Shown: positions 47,138 through 55,197, counted from the stretch's first letter. The stretch: 64,000 nt of DNA from Alphaproteobacteria bacterium (GCA_028277405.1 JANQGH010000005.1:34392-98391); one strand, 5' to 3'. Notes: generated from the sequence alone by a model not told the origin. Numbers and translations: made by a program.

Positions 47138-47602
47138 TCAGCCTGCCGACGGGGCGTCCCAAAGGGTGCGGCTGGTCAACGGGTCCACGGGCACATGCCT
47201 GCCGGCGACGGCATCCTGCAGCCGTCGCAGATAGACCGACCAGCCGTCGGCCTCGCGCGAGCCTTCCAATAGGCCGTGATGGGTCAGCGCCAGGCGCGTG
47301 CCGTCCTGGTCCGGGGTCAGGGTCACGTGCACCGTGCCCGACGCGGTCGGCATGTCATCGCCGCCTTCCCAGCCGATCGTGTAGACCAGCCGGTGCGGCC
47401 GATCGACCTCGACATATTCGCCGGTCGAGACGAACTCGGCGCTGTGGACGATACGAAAGCGCCCGCCGGGGCGGGCCTCGATCTGCGCCTCCACGCCCAT
47501 CCATTGCAGCAGCTTTTTCGGCTCTGTGAAAAAGTCGAAGACATCCTCCGGGCTCGCATCGACCCAGATGGTCTTCTCGATAAAGGGCTGGGCGTCATCC
47601 AT
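47138..47602 (-). CDS. SRPBCC/AHSA1-family protein
   Basis: 154 residues from the ATG at 47602 (MDDAQPFIEKTIWVDASPEDVFDFF); the longer frame overlaps the arsR coding end. The fold is a START/Bet v1-like ligand cavity (AHSA1-type: VDASPEDVFDFFTEPKKLLQWMGV, PGGRFRIV, LTHHGLLEGSREADGW). It overlaps the stop of the ArsR gene by 8 nt, so translation is coupled. ArsR plus AHSA1 pairs like this are frequent, and in ECF-associated clusters they occur with DGPF proteins. Function unknown; possibly binds a hydrophobic small molecule. Confidence 0.85.
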   Translation of the reverse strand: MDDAQPFIEKTIWVDASPEDVFDFFTEPKKLLQWMGVEAQIEARPGGRFRIVHSAEFVSTGEYVEVDRPHRLVYTIGWEGGDDMPTASGTVHVTLTPDQDGTRLALTHHGLLEGSREADGWSVYLRRLQDAVAGRHVPVDPLTSRTLWDAPSAG

Positions 47603-47921
47603 GTTTCGGCCCTTCGCGCCGGCGCCGGGCGCTCGCCTCCGCCGCATCCTTCAGAACCTCCAGCTTGCCGTCCCAGAACTGGTCCAGAAAGGCGCGCAGC
47701 TTACGCATTTCGCCCTGATCGGTGCGGCACAGCCGCTTGGTGCCGACGCGGCGCACGGTCAGCAGGCCGGCCTCGGCCAAGGTCTTCAGGTGCTGGGAAA
47801 CGGCGGGACGCGTCAGGTCGAAGCCGGCGGCGATCTCGCCGGCCGTCACCTCACAGTTCCACGCGCGGTACAGGATCGCCCGCCTTGTCGGGTCCGCAAT
47901 TGCCTTGAGCTGCAGGTCCAT
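47595..47921 (-). CDS. ArsR-family transcriptional regulator
   Basis: 108 residues from the ATG at 47921. Winged HTH: LKAIADPTRRAILYRAWNCEVTAGEIAAGFDLTRPAVSQHLKTLAEAGLLTVRRVGTKRLCRTD. It lacks the metal-binding CxC of ArsR; the only cysteines are in AWNCEV and LCRTD. It is therefore probably not a metal sensor. First gene of a pair with the SRPBCC gene (8-nt overlap). Direct repeats lie 20-46 bp upstream and suggest autoregulation. An in-frame TTG at 47927 is possible. Confidence 0.88.
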   Translation of the reverse strand: MDLQLKAIADPTRRAILYRAWNCEVTAGEIAAGFDLTRPAVSQHLKTLAEAGLLTVRRVGTKRLCRTDQGEMRKLRAFLDQFWDGKLEVLKDAAEASARRRREGPKHG

Positions 47922-47942
47922 GAACAAATGTTAGCAAGTCTT

Positions 47943-47967
47943 TTCGAAAGTAACAAGCTTCGAAAGT
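47943..47967. promoter_or_regulatory. direct repeats upstream of the ArsR gene, possible operator
   Basis: TTCGAAAGT occurs at 47943-47951 and again at 47959-47967, 16 bp apart (about 1.5 helical turns); each contains the palindromic core TTCGAA. They sit 20-46 bp upstream of the arsR start, in the AT-rich divergent gap to the methyltransferase gene (47922-48128). Suggestive of an operator for the ArsR protein; not a known consensus. Confidence 0.45.
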
Positions 47968-48128
47968 GTTTTTTCCGCATCAGATGCTTCGTCAAAGCGC
48001 GTATTTCAGAAAACCTGTCGAATTCCTTCAGGTCTTGTCCATGAGGTTCTGCTGTGTTGGCGCTGCCGCAGTCGGTTTGCGTGTGAAGCGGCTCGGCGCG
48101 CTGACATTTTGTGACGAGGTTGAGAAAA

Positions 48129-48962
48129 ATGCCCTACGACAACGGCTTGCCCGCCGACGCGAAACAGAAGGCCGCCAAGACCTACAACGCCGCCGCCGAG
48201 CACTTCGATGCCGCCCCGGTGGCGTTCTGGGCGCGCTATGGCAGGCGCACGGTGGAACGTCTGAACCTTCAGCCCGGCGCGAAGGTGCTGGACATCGGCT
48301 GCGGTACGGGCGCGTCGGTTTTCCCGGCCGCGGAGGCTGTCGGCCCCACCGGCACGGTCGTCGGCATCGATCTGGCCGAGGACATGATACGGGTCGGCCA
48401 ACGCCACGCGGCCGAACGTGGCTTCGACAATGTCACCTTCCAGGTCGCCGACATGACCGATCTCGACTATCCGCGCGATGGTTTCGATGCGGTGGTCTGC
48501 GTCTTTGGCATCTTTTTCGTTGCGGACATGGAACGCCAGGTGGCGGACCTATGGCGGCTCGTCCGGCCGGGCGGCAAGCTGGCGATCACCACCTGGGGCG
48601 GCGACCTTTTCGAGCCCGCGTCGACCGGCTGGTGGCAGGTGATCCAGCGCGAGCGGCCCGACCTTTACGCGCCCGCCAAACCGTGGACGCGCCTGACCGA
48701 TCCCCACGAACTGCGCCGCCTGTTGGCTGCGGGTGGCGTAACGGGGGCCAAGATCGTTAAGGAGGACGGCCACCAGGAACTCCACCAGCCCGAGGATTGG
48801 TGGGCGGTGGTGCTGGGGTCCGGCCTGCAATGGACCCTGCTGCACATGGACGAGGCCGAGGTCGCGCGCGTGCGGGCCGCCAACATCGCCTGGGTCCGGG
48901 ACAACGGCGTCAAGAAGGTGGATACCGGTGTGCTCTACGCGGTCGCGACCAAGCCCGTTTAG
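48129..48962 (+). CDS. class I SAM-dependent methyltransferase (UbiE/Methyltransf_25 type)
   Basis: 277 residues from the ATG at 48129 (MPYDNGLPADAKQKAAKTYN). Motif I is VLDIGCGTGASVF near 53, the acidic residue after it is GIDLAED near 76, and the rest is LVRPGGKLAITTWGG near 138. The C-terminal part (LHQPEDWWAVVLGSGLQWTL) follows the pattern of type-11 small-molecule methyltransferases. Substrate unknown. It diverges from arsR and overlaps the egtD stop by 4 nt on the other strand (convergent). Not obviously part of the ergothioneine genes. Confidence 0.85.
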   Translation: MPYDNGLPADAKQKAAKTYNAAAEHFDAAPVAFWARYGRRTVERLNLQPGAKVLDIGCGTGASVFPAAEAVGPTGTVVGIDLAEDMIRVGQRHAAERGFDNVTFQVADMTDLDYPRDGFDAVVCVFGIFFVADMERQVADLWRLVRPGGKLAITTWGGDLFEPASTGWWQVIQRERPDLYAPAKPWTRLTDPHELRRLLAAGGVTGAKIVKEDGHQELHQPEDWWAVVLGSGLQWTLLHMDEAEVARVRAANIAWVRDNGVKKVDTGVLYAVATKPV

Positions 48963-49927
48963 GCGGGCACCATCAGATGCACCGAGAAGCGCTCCCGCGC
49001 ATCAGTCCATACATTCAGCGGCCGCCAGCCGCCCAGGCCGGCGAGCTGGTGAAAGCCTGCGATGGTGAACTTGTAAGAGTTCTCCGTGTGGATGGTCTCG
49101 CCCGCCTCGAATGCCACGGTCAGGTCGCCAATCGTGACCGTCTGGTCGACCGTGCTGACCAGATGCATCTCCACCCGCCCGGCGGCCTCGTTATAGGGCG
49201 CATGGTGGCGGAACCGGGCGAGGTCGAACGTGCCGCCCAGCTCGCTGTTCATGCGAGCCAGCAGGTTCAGGTTGAATGCCGCCGTTACGCCGGCGCTGTC
49301 ATTGTAGGCGGCCTCCAGCGTCGCGCGGTCCTTGGCCAGGTCGGCGCCGATGATCAGCATGTCGGCGCCGACCTCGCCATGCATGCGGCCGAGAAACTGC
49401 CGCGCGTCCGCCGGCTGCAGATTGCCGATGGTGGAGCCGGGGAAGAACAGCACACGATGCCCGTTACCTGACCGCTCCGGCAAACGCAGCGGCTGCATGA
49501 AGTCGGCGGCGACGGGGTGGATCGCCAGGTCCGGGTGCAGGGCCTGCAGATCCTTCGCCGCGGCCGACATGTGCTCCGCCGAGATGTCGATCGGGATATA
49601 GGTCGCCGGCTCGACCAGGGCCGAGAGCAGCAGCCGGGTCTTGATGCTGGCACCGCTGCCCAACTCCGCCAGTTCCGCCCCGGGGCCGACCAGATCGGAG
49701 ATCTCGGCGGACCGGTCGCGCAGGATCTCCGTTTCCGCCGCGGTCAGATAATACTCCGGCAGTTCGGTGATCTTGTCGAACAAGGCCGACCCGGCCTCGT
49801 CATAGAAGTATTTCGGCTCCAGGCTTTTCGGCGTTTTCGTGAGACCGGCCTTCACCGACCGTTCGAAGTCGGAAAGGGTTGTGCTCGCGTCGGCCCGTGC
49901 CGCGCGTTGGGATCGTTGATCAGGCAT
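48959..49927 (-). CDS. egtD: L-histidine N-alpha-methyltransferase EgtD
   Basis: Trimethylates L-histidine to hercynine, the first step of ergothioneine synthesis. 322 residues from the ATG at 49927, whose A overlaps the stop of egtB (TGATG). Markers: LTKTPKSLEPKYFYDEAGSALFDKITELPEYYLTAAE near residue 29 (the EgtD family N-terminus), LAELGSGASIKTRLLL as SAM motif I near 87, VLFFPGSTIGNL near 158 and the YNDSAGVTAAFNLNLLARMN segment near 210 with the histidine-binding tyrosine and asparagine region. Cotranscribed with egtB. Confidence 0.94.
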   Translation of the reverse strand: MPDQRSQRAARADASTTLSDFERSVKAGLTKTPKSLEPKYFYDEAGSALFDKITELPEYYLTAAETEILRDRSAEISDLVGPGAELAELGSGASIKTRLLLSALVEPATYIPIDISAEHMSAAAKDLQALHPDLAIHPVAADFMQPLRLPERSGNGHRVLFFPGSTIGNLQPADARQFLGRMHGEVGADMLIIGADLAKDRATLEAAYNDSAGVTAAFNLNLLARMNSELGGTFDLARFRHHAPYNEAAGRVEMHLVSTVDQTVTIGDLTVAFEAGETIHTENSYKFTIAGFHQLAGLGGWRPLNVWTDARERFSVHLMVPA

Positions 49928-51201
49928 CAGACGTCTTTCGCAAGCCGGAGGCCGGAGAACTGCCAGCGTTTCTCGGGCTGGAAGAAGTTGCGGTAGGTGG
50001 CCCTCAGATGATTGGGCGGCGTCGCGCACGACCCGCCGCGCAGCACGTACTGGCCGTTCATGAACTTGCCATTGTATTCGCCGACCGCGCCGTCCGGCGG
50101 CCGGAAGCCGGGGTAGGGCGTAAACGGGCTGCGGGTCCATTCCCAGACATCGCCATACAGCTGCGTCAGCCCGTCGGCATCGGTCGGACCCGGAGCCGGG
50201 CGCAGCCGGCCGCTGTCCGCGAAGTTGCCCGCGATCTCCACATCCCGCACGGCCCGTTCCAGCTCATACTCCGTGGGCAGGCGGGCGCCGGCCCAGCTGG
50301 CGAAGGCGTCCGCCTCGAAATAGGAGATATGGGTGGCCGGTGCGGCGGGGTCGACCGGCTGCATGCCGCGCAAGCTCATCGACCACCAGCCATCGTCGCG
50401 CTGTTCCCAGTAGAACGGCGCCGCCCAGCCCTCCTGCTGCACCGTCGCCCAACCATCAGACAGCCACAGGGTCGCGGTGCGGTAGCCGCCATCCGCCATG
50501 AACGCCAGCCATTCCTCGTTCGTGATGCAGCGCGAGGCGAGCGAGAAGGGGCACAGCACGGCCTCATGCGCCGGCCCCTCGCAGTCGAAGGCGAAACCGT
50601 CGCCGTCATGGCCGAACGTCTCGGTGGCCCCATCAAAGGCGGTCCAGGACAGTTCGACCGCGTCGGCCTCACCAACGGCCAGCGGTTCTGGGCTCTTGAA
50701 GGCGGGCCGCAACGGGTTTTGGGCAAACAGGTGCAGGATGTCGGTCAGGAACAATTCCTGATGCTGCTGCTCATGATTGAGGCCGAGCGTCATCAGCGCC
50801 CCGACCTTGTGATCGACGTCCCGCTCAAGGAACGCCGCTATCGCCGCGTCGACATGGGCGCGATAGTCCTTCACCCGGTCGAGTGACGGCCTTGTCAGCA
50901 TGCCGCGTCGGGGTCGCGGCTGGCGCGCGCCGACGGCTTCGTAATAGGAATTGAACAGAAAGCCGAACTGATCGTCGAAGAGGCGGTATCCGGCCATGGA
51001 CGGCGCTAGGATAAATGTCTCAAAGAACCAGGTGGTGTGCGCCAGATGCCATTTGGCCGGGCTGGCGTCCTCCATCGACTGGACGGTGGCGTCGGCGTCG
51101 GAGAGATCGGCCGCCAGGGCCATCGTCGCTGCCCGGATCTGCGCGTATCGCTGTGCCAGATCGCTGGTTTGGGCAAGAGAAGCAGGCCGTTTCAGGGACA
51201 T
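49927..51201 (-). CDS. egtB: ergothioneine biosynthesis sulfoxide synthase EgtB
   Basis: Non-heme iron oxygenase that joins hercynine to a thiol (gamma-glutamylcysteine or cysteine) as sulfoxide. 424 residues. The N-terminal DinB_2-like domain carries the iron ligands: H52/H55 in WHLAHTTWFFE and the H143-x3-H147-x-E149 motif (HEQQHQE). The C-terminal FGE-sulfatase domain follows (LASRCITNEEWLAFMADGGY near 200, and GDVWEWTRSPFTPY and VLRGGSCATPPNHLR near the end). It overlaps egtD by 1 nt. EgtC and EgtE homologues are not near; the lyase step must be encoded elsewhere. EgtC absence leaves the thiol substrate open. Confidence 0.93.
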   Translation of the reverse strand: MSLKRPASLAQTSDLAQRYAQIRAATMALAADLSDADATVQSMEDASPAKWHLAHTTWFFETFILAPSMAGYRLFDDQFGFLFNSYYEAVGARQPRPRRGMLTRPSLDRVKDYRAHVDAAIAAFLERDVDHKVGALMTLGLNHEQQHQELFLTDILHLFAQNPLRPAFKSPEPLAVGEADAVELSWTAFDGATETFGHDGDGFAFDCEGPAHEAVLCPFSLASRCITNEEWLAFMADGGYRTATLWLSDGWATVQQEGWAAPFYWEQRDDGWWSMSLRGMQPVDPAAPATHISYFEADAFASWAGARLPTEYELERAVRDVEIAGNFADSGRLRPAPGPTDADGLTQLYGDVWEWTRSPFTPYPGFRPPDGAVGEYNGKFMNGQYVLRGGSCATPPNHLRATYRNFFQPEKRWQFSGLRLAKDV

Positions 51202-51322
51202 TGTGGGGGTCTCCCTAGTCGGTCGTTGTCAAAACGTCCACGAGCCTCGACGGGCGTCTGACGGCCCTGTTACCCAGCATATGGGTTGCGAAGTTGACGC
51301 GTAACGTCCCAATATTGACTTC

Positions 51323-51343
51323 TGTACACTCAAGAACGGTACA
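51323..51343. promoter_or_regulatory. LysR-type T-N11-A operator
   Basis: TGTAC (51323-51327) and GTACA (51339-51343) are inverted around exactly 11 bp, the classic LysR T-N11-A layout. The right arm ends 5 bp before the LysR start codon at 51349, in the 147-bp gap divergent from egtB. It implies autorepression and possibly control of egtB. TTGACT (51315-51320) could be the -35 box. Confidence 0.55.
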
Positions 51344-51348
51344 CGGGT

Positions 51349-52257
51349 ATGGATTGGGATGATCTGAAGGTATTCCTAGCTTTGGCGCGCGGCGGTTCGG
51401 TGCGGGTCGCGGCGCAGGCCCTGGGCGTCAGCCACTCCACCGTTGCCCGCCGGATCGAGGGTTTTGAGCAGGCGCTGGGCGTCCGCCTGTTCGACCGCAT
51501 GCCCGACGGCTATGTGCTGTCGGCCTTGGGCGAGCAGATGGTGGAACGGGCGGAGCGAGCCGAGTCCGAACTGCTCGGCCTCGAACGCGAGGTCTCGGGC
51601 CAGGACGCCAAGCTGGCCGGACGCATCCGCGTGACCATGCCGGCCCCGCTGGCCTCCGACCTGCTGATGCCCGACCTGGTCCGGTTCGCGCGCATCTATC
51701 CGGACATCGACCTGGACCTGGCGATTTCGTCGGACATTTTCGACCTGTCGCGGCGCGAGGCCGATGTGGCGATCCGCTTTGTCGAGAAGCCGGCAGAGCA
51801 TCTGGTGGGACGGCGCCTGCCGGAGTTCTGCGATGCCGCCTATGCCGCGCCCGGATACATCGCGGACAACAGCTTCGCCGGCGACCGGCCCACGGGCCGC
51901 TGGATCGGCTGGCAGGACGAGATTGCCTTCCCCCGATGGGTACGGGACAGCGACCATCCGAAATGCAAGACCAAATGGCTGGTGCCGGAGGTGATGATCC
52001 AGCGTGCCGCCGCCCGCGCCGGCCTGGGCATCGCGCACTTGCCCTGCTTTTTGGGCGACAAGGACCCGGATCTGCGTCGCGTGCCGCCGGGGCGCACGAA
52101 ACCGGCCCGGCCCGGCTGGGTGCTGACCCATCCGGCGCTGCGCACGACGGAGCGCGTGCGCGTCTTTGTCCAGTTCATCGTCACGGCGATCAACGGCTAT
52201 GCCGATCTGGTCGGCGGCCGCCGATCCCTGACCGGTACGGACGCGGCGAGGGCCTAA
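51349..52257 (+). CDS. LysR-family transcriptional regulator
   Basis: 302 residues. HTH in MDWDDLKVFLALARGGSVRVAAQALGVSHSTVARRIEGFEQ; effector domain LAGRIRVTMPAPLASDLLMPDLVRFARIYPDIDLDL and ARAGLGIAHLPCFLGD. Start at the ATG at 51349, with a T-N11-A operator just ahead. It diverges from egtB-egtD, so a role in that operon or at the DGPF/ECF genes downstream is possible. Effector unknown. Confidence 0.88.
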   Translation: MDWDDLKVFLALARGGSVRVAAQALGVSHSTVARRIEGFEQALGVRLFDRMPDGYVLSALGEQMVERAERAESELLGLEREVSGQDAKLAGRIRVTMPAPLASDLLMPDLVRFARIYPDIDLDLAISSDIFDLSRREADVAIRFVEKPAEHLVGRRLPEFCDAAYAAPGYIADNSFAGDRPTGRWIGWQDEIAFPRWVRDSDHPKCKTKWLVPEVMIQRAAARAGLGIAHLPCFLGDKDPDLRRVPPGRTKPARPGWVLTHPALRTTERVRVFVQFIVTAINGYADLVGGRRSLTGTDAARA

Positions 52258-52344
52258 TCCGTGATAGTTTTGTGGGCCTATGTCGGATTGTCGTCCGGAT
52301 AGCCGTCCTATGATCGATTGGTCGCGCGAAAGGAGATCGGCGGG

Positions 52345-52716
52345 ATGCTCTATTCAATCTTGATCTACGGCACTGAAGGTCTGGTCGAAAAACTGTCGCC
52401 GGAGGAGCGGGAGGCCCTGTTCGGCAAGCACCGCCATTTGCAGGCGACCATGCGCGAGCAAGGCAAGCTGGGCCCGGTCGTGCAGTTGATGCCGACGACC
52501 ACGGCGGTCACCATTCGCGGCGGCGGCAAGGCCCCGCTCGTGACCGACGGTCCCTATACGGAGACCAAGGAAGCCCTGCTCGGCGTCTACATCATCGAGT
52601 GCGGCAGTCTCGATGAGGCGATCGAGGCGGCCAAGCTGTTGCCGCTGGATGTCGGGACGCTGGAGATCCGGCCGGTCAACTGGTTTGGGGGTGAGCATCT
52701 GCACGCGGGCGCCTGA
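52345..52716 (+). CDS. YCII/DGPF-domain protein
   Basis: 123 residues from the ATG at 52345 behind AAAGGAGA. A YCII-related (DGPF) fold: MLYSILIYGTEGLVEKLSPEEREALFGKHRHL, VTIRGGGKAPLVTDGPYTETKEALLGVYIIECGSLDEAIEAAKLLP. The DGP-Y-x-E-T-K-E segment is the family signature. The stop overlaps the next start (TGATG), coupling it to the sigma factor. In the ECF42 group such DGPF proteins are regular partners of the sigma factor. Proposed role: target or modulator of that sigma factor; mechanism unknown. Confidence 0.9.
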   Translation: MLYSILIYGTEGLVEKLSPEEREALFGKHRHLQATMREQGKLGPVVQLMPTTTAVTIRGGGKAPLVTDGPYTETKEALLGVYIIECGSLDEAIEAAKLLPLDVGTLEIRPVNWFGGEHLHAGA

Positions 52717-53963
52717 TGGCTGATACCGGCTGGATCGGGGCCGCCCTGGCGGCGGCACGGCCGCGCGCGGTCGGCGCGCTGATGCGCCATTTCCGGGACA
52801 TCGACCGGGCCGAAGACGCCTTTCAGGAGGCGTGCGTCCGGGCGCTCAGGGCATGGCCCGACAACGGGCCGCCGGCGGACCCCACCGCCTGGCTGATCTT
52901 CGTCGGCCGCAATGTCGCCATCGACGATCTCAGGCGGACCAGCCGGTTGGGACCCCTCGCCGAGGACCACGACGTCGCGGTGCAGCCTGACATGGAGGGC
53001 TATCTGGACGATCGGGACTATCGAGACGATGTTCTGCGCCTTCTGTTCGTCTGCTGCCACCCCGATCTGTCCGTCACCGACCAGCTCGCGCTGGCCCTGA
53101 AGATCGTCGCGGGCCTGTCGGTGCAGGAGATCGCCCGGGCCTTTCTGGTCGCGCCCAAGGCCATGGAGCAGCGCATCACCCGGGCCAAGCGCCGGGTGGG
53201 CGCGGCCGGGCTGCCGTTCGAGACCCCGTCGACGGCTGAGCGCACCCAGCGCCTCGCCGCCGTCACCAAGATGATCTATCTGATGTTCAACGAGGGCTAT
53301 GCCTCGGCCGGCGGTGACGCACACATTCGCGTGGCGCTGTGCGACGAAGCCATCCGGCTGCTGCGGCTGTTGCTCGGCCTGTTTCCGGGGCAGAGCGAGG
53401 TGATGGGCCTGCTGGCGCTGTGCCTGTTCCAGCACTCCCGCCACCGCGCCCGGCTCGACCGGAACGGCGCCTTGGTCTCGCTGGAGGACCAGGATCGCTC
53501 GCTTTGGGATGGGGTAGCGATCAGGGAAGGCAGCGTCCTGATCGAAAAGGCCCTGCGCAAGGCCAGCCCCGGCCCCTATCAGATCCAGGCGGCCATTGCC
53601 GGCGTGCATTGCGCCGCTGCCAGCGCGGCGGATACCGATTGGCGTGAGATCGACCGGCTGTACGCGGCCTTGCAGGAGTTCGATCCGTCGCCCGTCGTGA
53701 CCCTCAATCGCGCCGTCGCGGTGTCCAAGGCGGACGGGCCGGCGCCGGCGCTGGCGATGATCGAACCGTTGTCGCAGGCGCTCGATGGCTACTTTTACTT
53801 CCACGGCGCCAGGGCGGCCTTGTTGGAGGAAATTGGCCGGCTCGACGAGGCGCGATCGGCCTATGAGACCGCGCTGACCCTGTGCTCGAACGCTGTCGAG
53901 ACGGCCCTGGTGGAAAAGCGTCTTGCGGGCTTGAGCAAAAAAATCGCGGTCCCTGTCGGATAG
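52716..53963 (+). CDS. ECF sigma factor, ECF42-type, with C-terminal extension
   Basis: 415 residues. Sigma-2 domain RPRAVGALMRHFRDIDRAEDAFQEACVRALRAWPDNGPPADPTAWLIFVGRNVAIDDLRR near residue 15-75; sigma-4 domain SVTDQLALALKIVAGLSVQEIARAFLVAPKAMEQRITRAKRR near 120-160. A large C-terminal extension (residues about 180-410) of helical, TPR-like segments follows (LFQHSRHRARLDRNG, LDGYFYFHGARAALLEEIGRLDEARSAYETAL). This form, beside a DGPF protein, is the ECF42 arrangement, in which no classical anti-sigma is needed and the extension is thought to control activity. Coupled to the DGPF gene by a 1-nt overlap. Confidence 0.92.
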   Translation: MADTGWIGAALAAARPRAVGALMRHFRDIDRAEDAFQEACVRALRAWPDNGPPADPTAWLIFVGRNVAIDDLRRTSRLGPLAEDHDVAVQPDMEGYLDDRDYRDDVLRLLFVCCHPDLSVTDQLALALKIVAGLSVQEIARAFLVAPKAMEQRITRAKRRVGAAGLPFETPSTAERTQRLAAVTKMIYLMFNEGYASAGGDAHIRVALCDEAIRLLRLLLGLFPGQSEVMGLLALCLFQHSRHRARLDRNGALVSLEDQDRSLWDGVAIREGSVLIEKALRKASPGPYQIQAAIAGVHCAAASAADTDWREIDRLYAALQEFDPSPVVTLNRAVAVSKADGPAPALAMIEPLSQALDGYFYFHGARAALLEEIGRLDEARSAYETALTLCSNAVETALVEKRLAGLSKKIAVPVG

Positions 53964-54030
53964 CGTCGATCGCGTTCGTCCTCTGGTCATGGCCACGCGA
54001 GGTGGTCCATGCAACCAAGGAGACGAGACG

Positions 54031-54420
54031 ATGAGTGGCAACCCCATGGCGACGCACGGCGCGGCGAGCTGGATCGAGTACAAGGGCAGGGACACGGCCG
54101 CGGCGCGGACCTACTATCAGAAGGTGCTGGGTTGGAACGTGGTCGAGATGCCGATGAAGGACGGCAGTTCCTATCCGGGGATCATGGTGGGCGAGGCGCC
54201 GATCGGCGGCTTTTCGCCGATGCCGTCGGATGGCAGTGCCTGGCTGAACTACATCACGGTCGATGATGTCGACCACCGTTTCAAGACCGCGATCGCGGAG
54301 GGCGGCACGGCCTTGCAAGACCCGATCTCCATTCCCGGCGTCGGCCGGATGGGCGTGTTCAAGGACCCGTTCGGTGCGACCTTGGCCGTGATCACCTATG
54401 AGCAAGCGGCGGCGGAGTGA
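54031..54420 (+). CDS. VOC-family protein
   Basis: 129 residues from the ATG at 54031 (MSGNPMATHGAASWIEYKGRD) with AAGGAGA ahead. VOC fold: ARTYYQKVLGWNVVEMPM near residue 23, NYITVDDVDHRFKTAIAEGG near 71 and GRMGVFKDPFGATLAVI near 106. Typical of small YdfB-like VOC members often found next to ECF42 sigma genes and plausible members of that regulon. 67 bp after the sigma gene. Confidence 0.85.
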   Translation: MSGNPMATHGAASWIEYKGRDTAAARTYYQKVLGWNVVEMPMKDGSSYPGIMVGEAPIGGFSPMPSDGSAWLNYITVDDVDHRFKTAIAEGGTALQDPISIPGVGRMGVFKDPFGATLAVITYEQAAAE

Positions 54421-54493
54421 CCGTCGCCCCCTCCACCCAGCCCCCGCGCGGCGACCGTCGGGCGGGGGCATCCATTGACGAGGGACCGAGCCA

Positions 54494-54817
54494 ATGGTCG
54501 ATGATGCCACCCTGATACCCATGCACGCAGCCCTCGCCAGCGTGTCGGGCGTGACCGAAAAGCGCATGATGGGCGGCGTTTGCTTCCTGGTGAACGGCAA
54601 CATGCTGGGCGGCGCGGACAAGGGACGGTACATGTTCCGGGTCGGCAAGGACCAGGAGGCCGAGGCGCTGGCGCGCCCGGGGGCCAACCCCATGATTCAG
54701 GGCGGGCGCAAGCTGGGCGGCTTCGTCTGGGTCGACGCCGATGGCTGCGATGCACAAACGCTGGCCGACTGGATTGCGCTGGCCCTGCGGTTTGCCGGCA
54801 GCCTGCCGCCCAAATAG
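54494..54817 (+). CDS. TfoX N-terminal domain protein
   Basis: 107 residues with the TfoX_N fold: ALASVSGVTEKRMMGGVCFLVNGNMLGGADKGRYMFRVGKDQEAEALARPGANPMI. The full TfoX/Sxy competence regulator has a second, C-terminal domain; this protein lacks it. Small stand-alone TfoX_N proteins are common and of unknown role. Same strand as the VOC gene, 73 bp later; probably part of the ECF42-associated set. The last residues LAGSLPPK end at 54817. Confidence 0.85.
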   Translation: MVDDATLIPMHAALASVSGVTEKRMMGGVCFLVNGNMLGGADKGRYMFRVGKDQEAEALARPGANPMIQGGRKLGGFVWVDADGCDAQTLADWIALALRFAGSLPPK

Positions 54818-54895
54818 CGCAAACGACCCGGCCGCGTCCGGCGGGCCTCAGGCCAACTTCCCATGCATGCTTAGCATGCCAGACGGCTGTCTTTT

Positions 54896-54925
54896 GTGCA
54901 TTGCAACAGACATGTTGCAGCGCAC
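54896..54925. repeat. near-palindrome upstream of the fourth DUF1127 gene
   Basis: TGCAACA (54902-54908) and TGTTGCA (54913-54919) are a perfect inverted repeat around GACA; GTGC (54896-54899) and GCAC (54922-54925) extend it symmetrically after a 2-nt mismatch on each side. It lies 44 bp upstream of the DUF1127 start. A second small repeat, GCATGC-TTA-GCATGC, is at 54865-54879. Candidate operator or RNA hairpin. Confidence 0.45.
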
Positions 54926-54968
54926 ATTAGTCGCGAGCATCAACACCGTCTCGTGGCCGAGGATACCA

Positions 54969-55193
54969 ATGGCAACAGCACACATAGTTTCACATCCCGC
55001 TCGCTTAACCCACGCGTTTGGGCATGGCCTTGCCCAGGTCTTCAAGGGCGTCGCCGACTTTTTCGCCCTCATGAACCGGGCTACCGTCGCGGCGGCCGAG
55101 TATGACCGGTTGTCCCACCTGTCCGACCAGAAGCTCGCCAAGCTGGGCCTGAAGCGCTCGGATATCGGGCGGGTCGTCGTCGGACGCCTGTAA
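54969..55193 (+). CDS. DUF1127 small protein (copy 4)
   Basis: 74 residues from the ATG at 54969 (MATAHIVSHPARLTHAFG). The open frame extends upstream through the palindrome but that part is not coding. DUF1127 core: LSHLSDQKLAKLGLKRSDIGRVV near residues 46-68. A helix before it (GLAQVFKGVADFFALMNRATVAAAEYDR) is less basic than in the other copies. The start has only a weak ribosome site. Convergent with the DUF5996 gene (4 bp apart). Confidence 0.75.
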   Translation: MATAHIVSHPARLTHAFGHGLAQVFKGVADFFALMNRATVAAAEYDRLSHLSDQKLAKLGLKRSDIGRVVVGRL

Positions 55194-55197
55194 GCCG

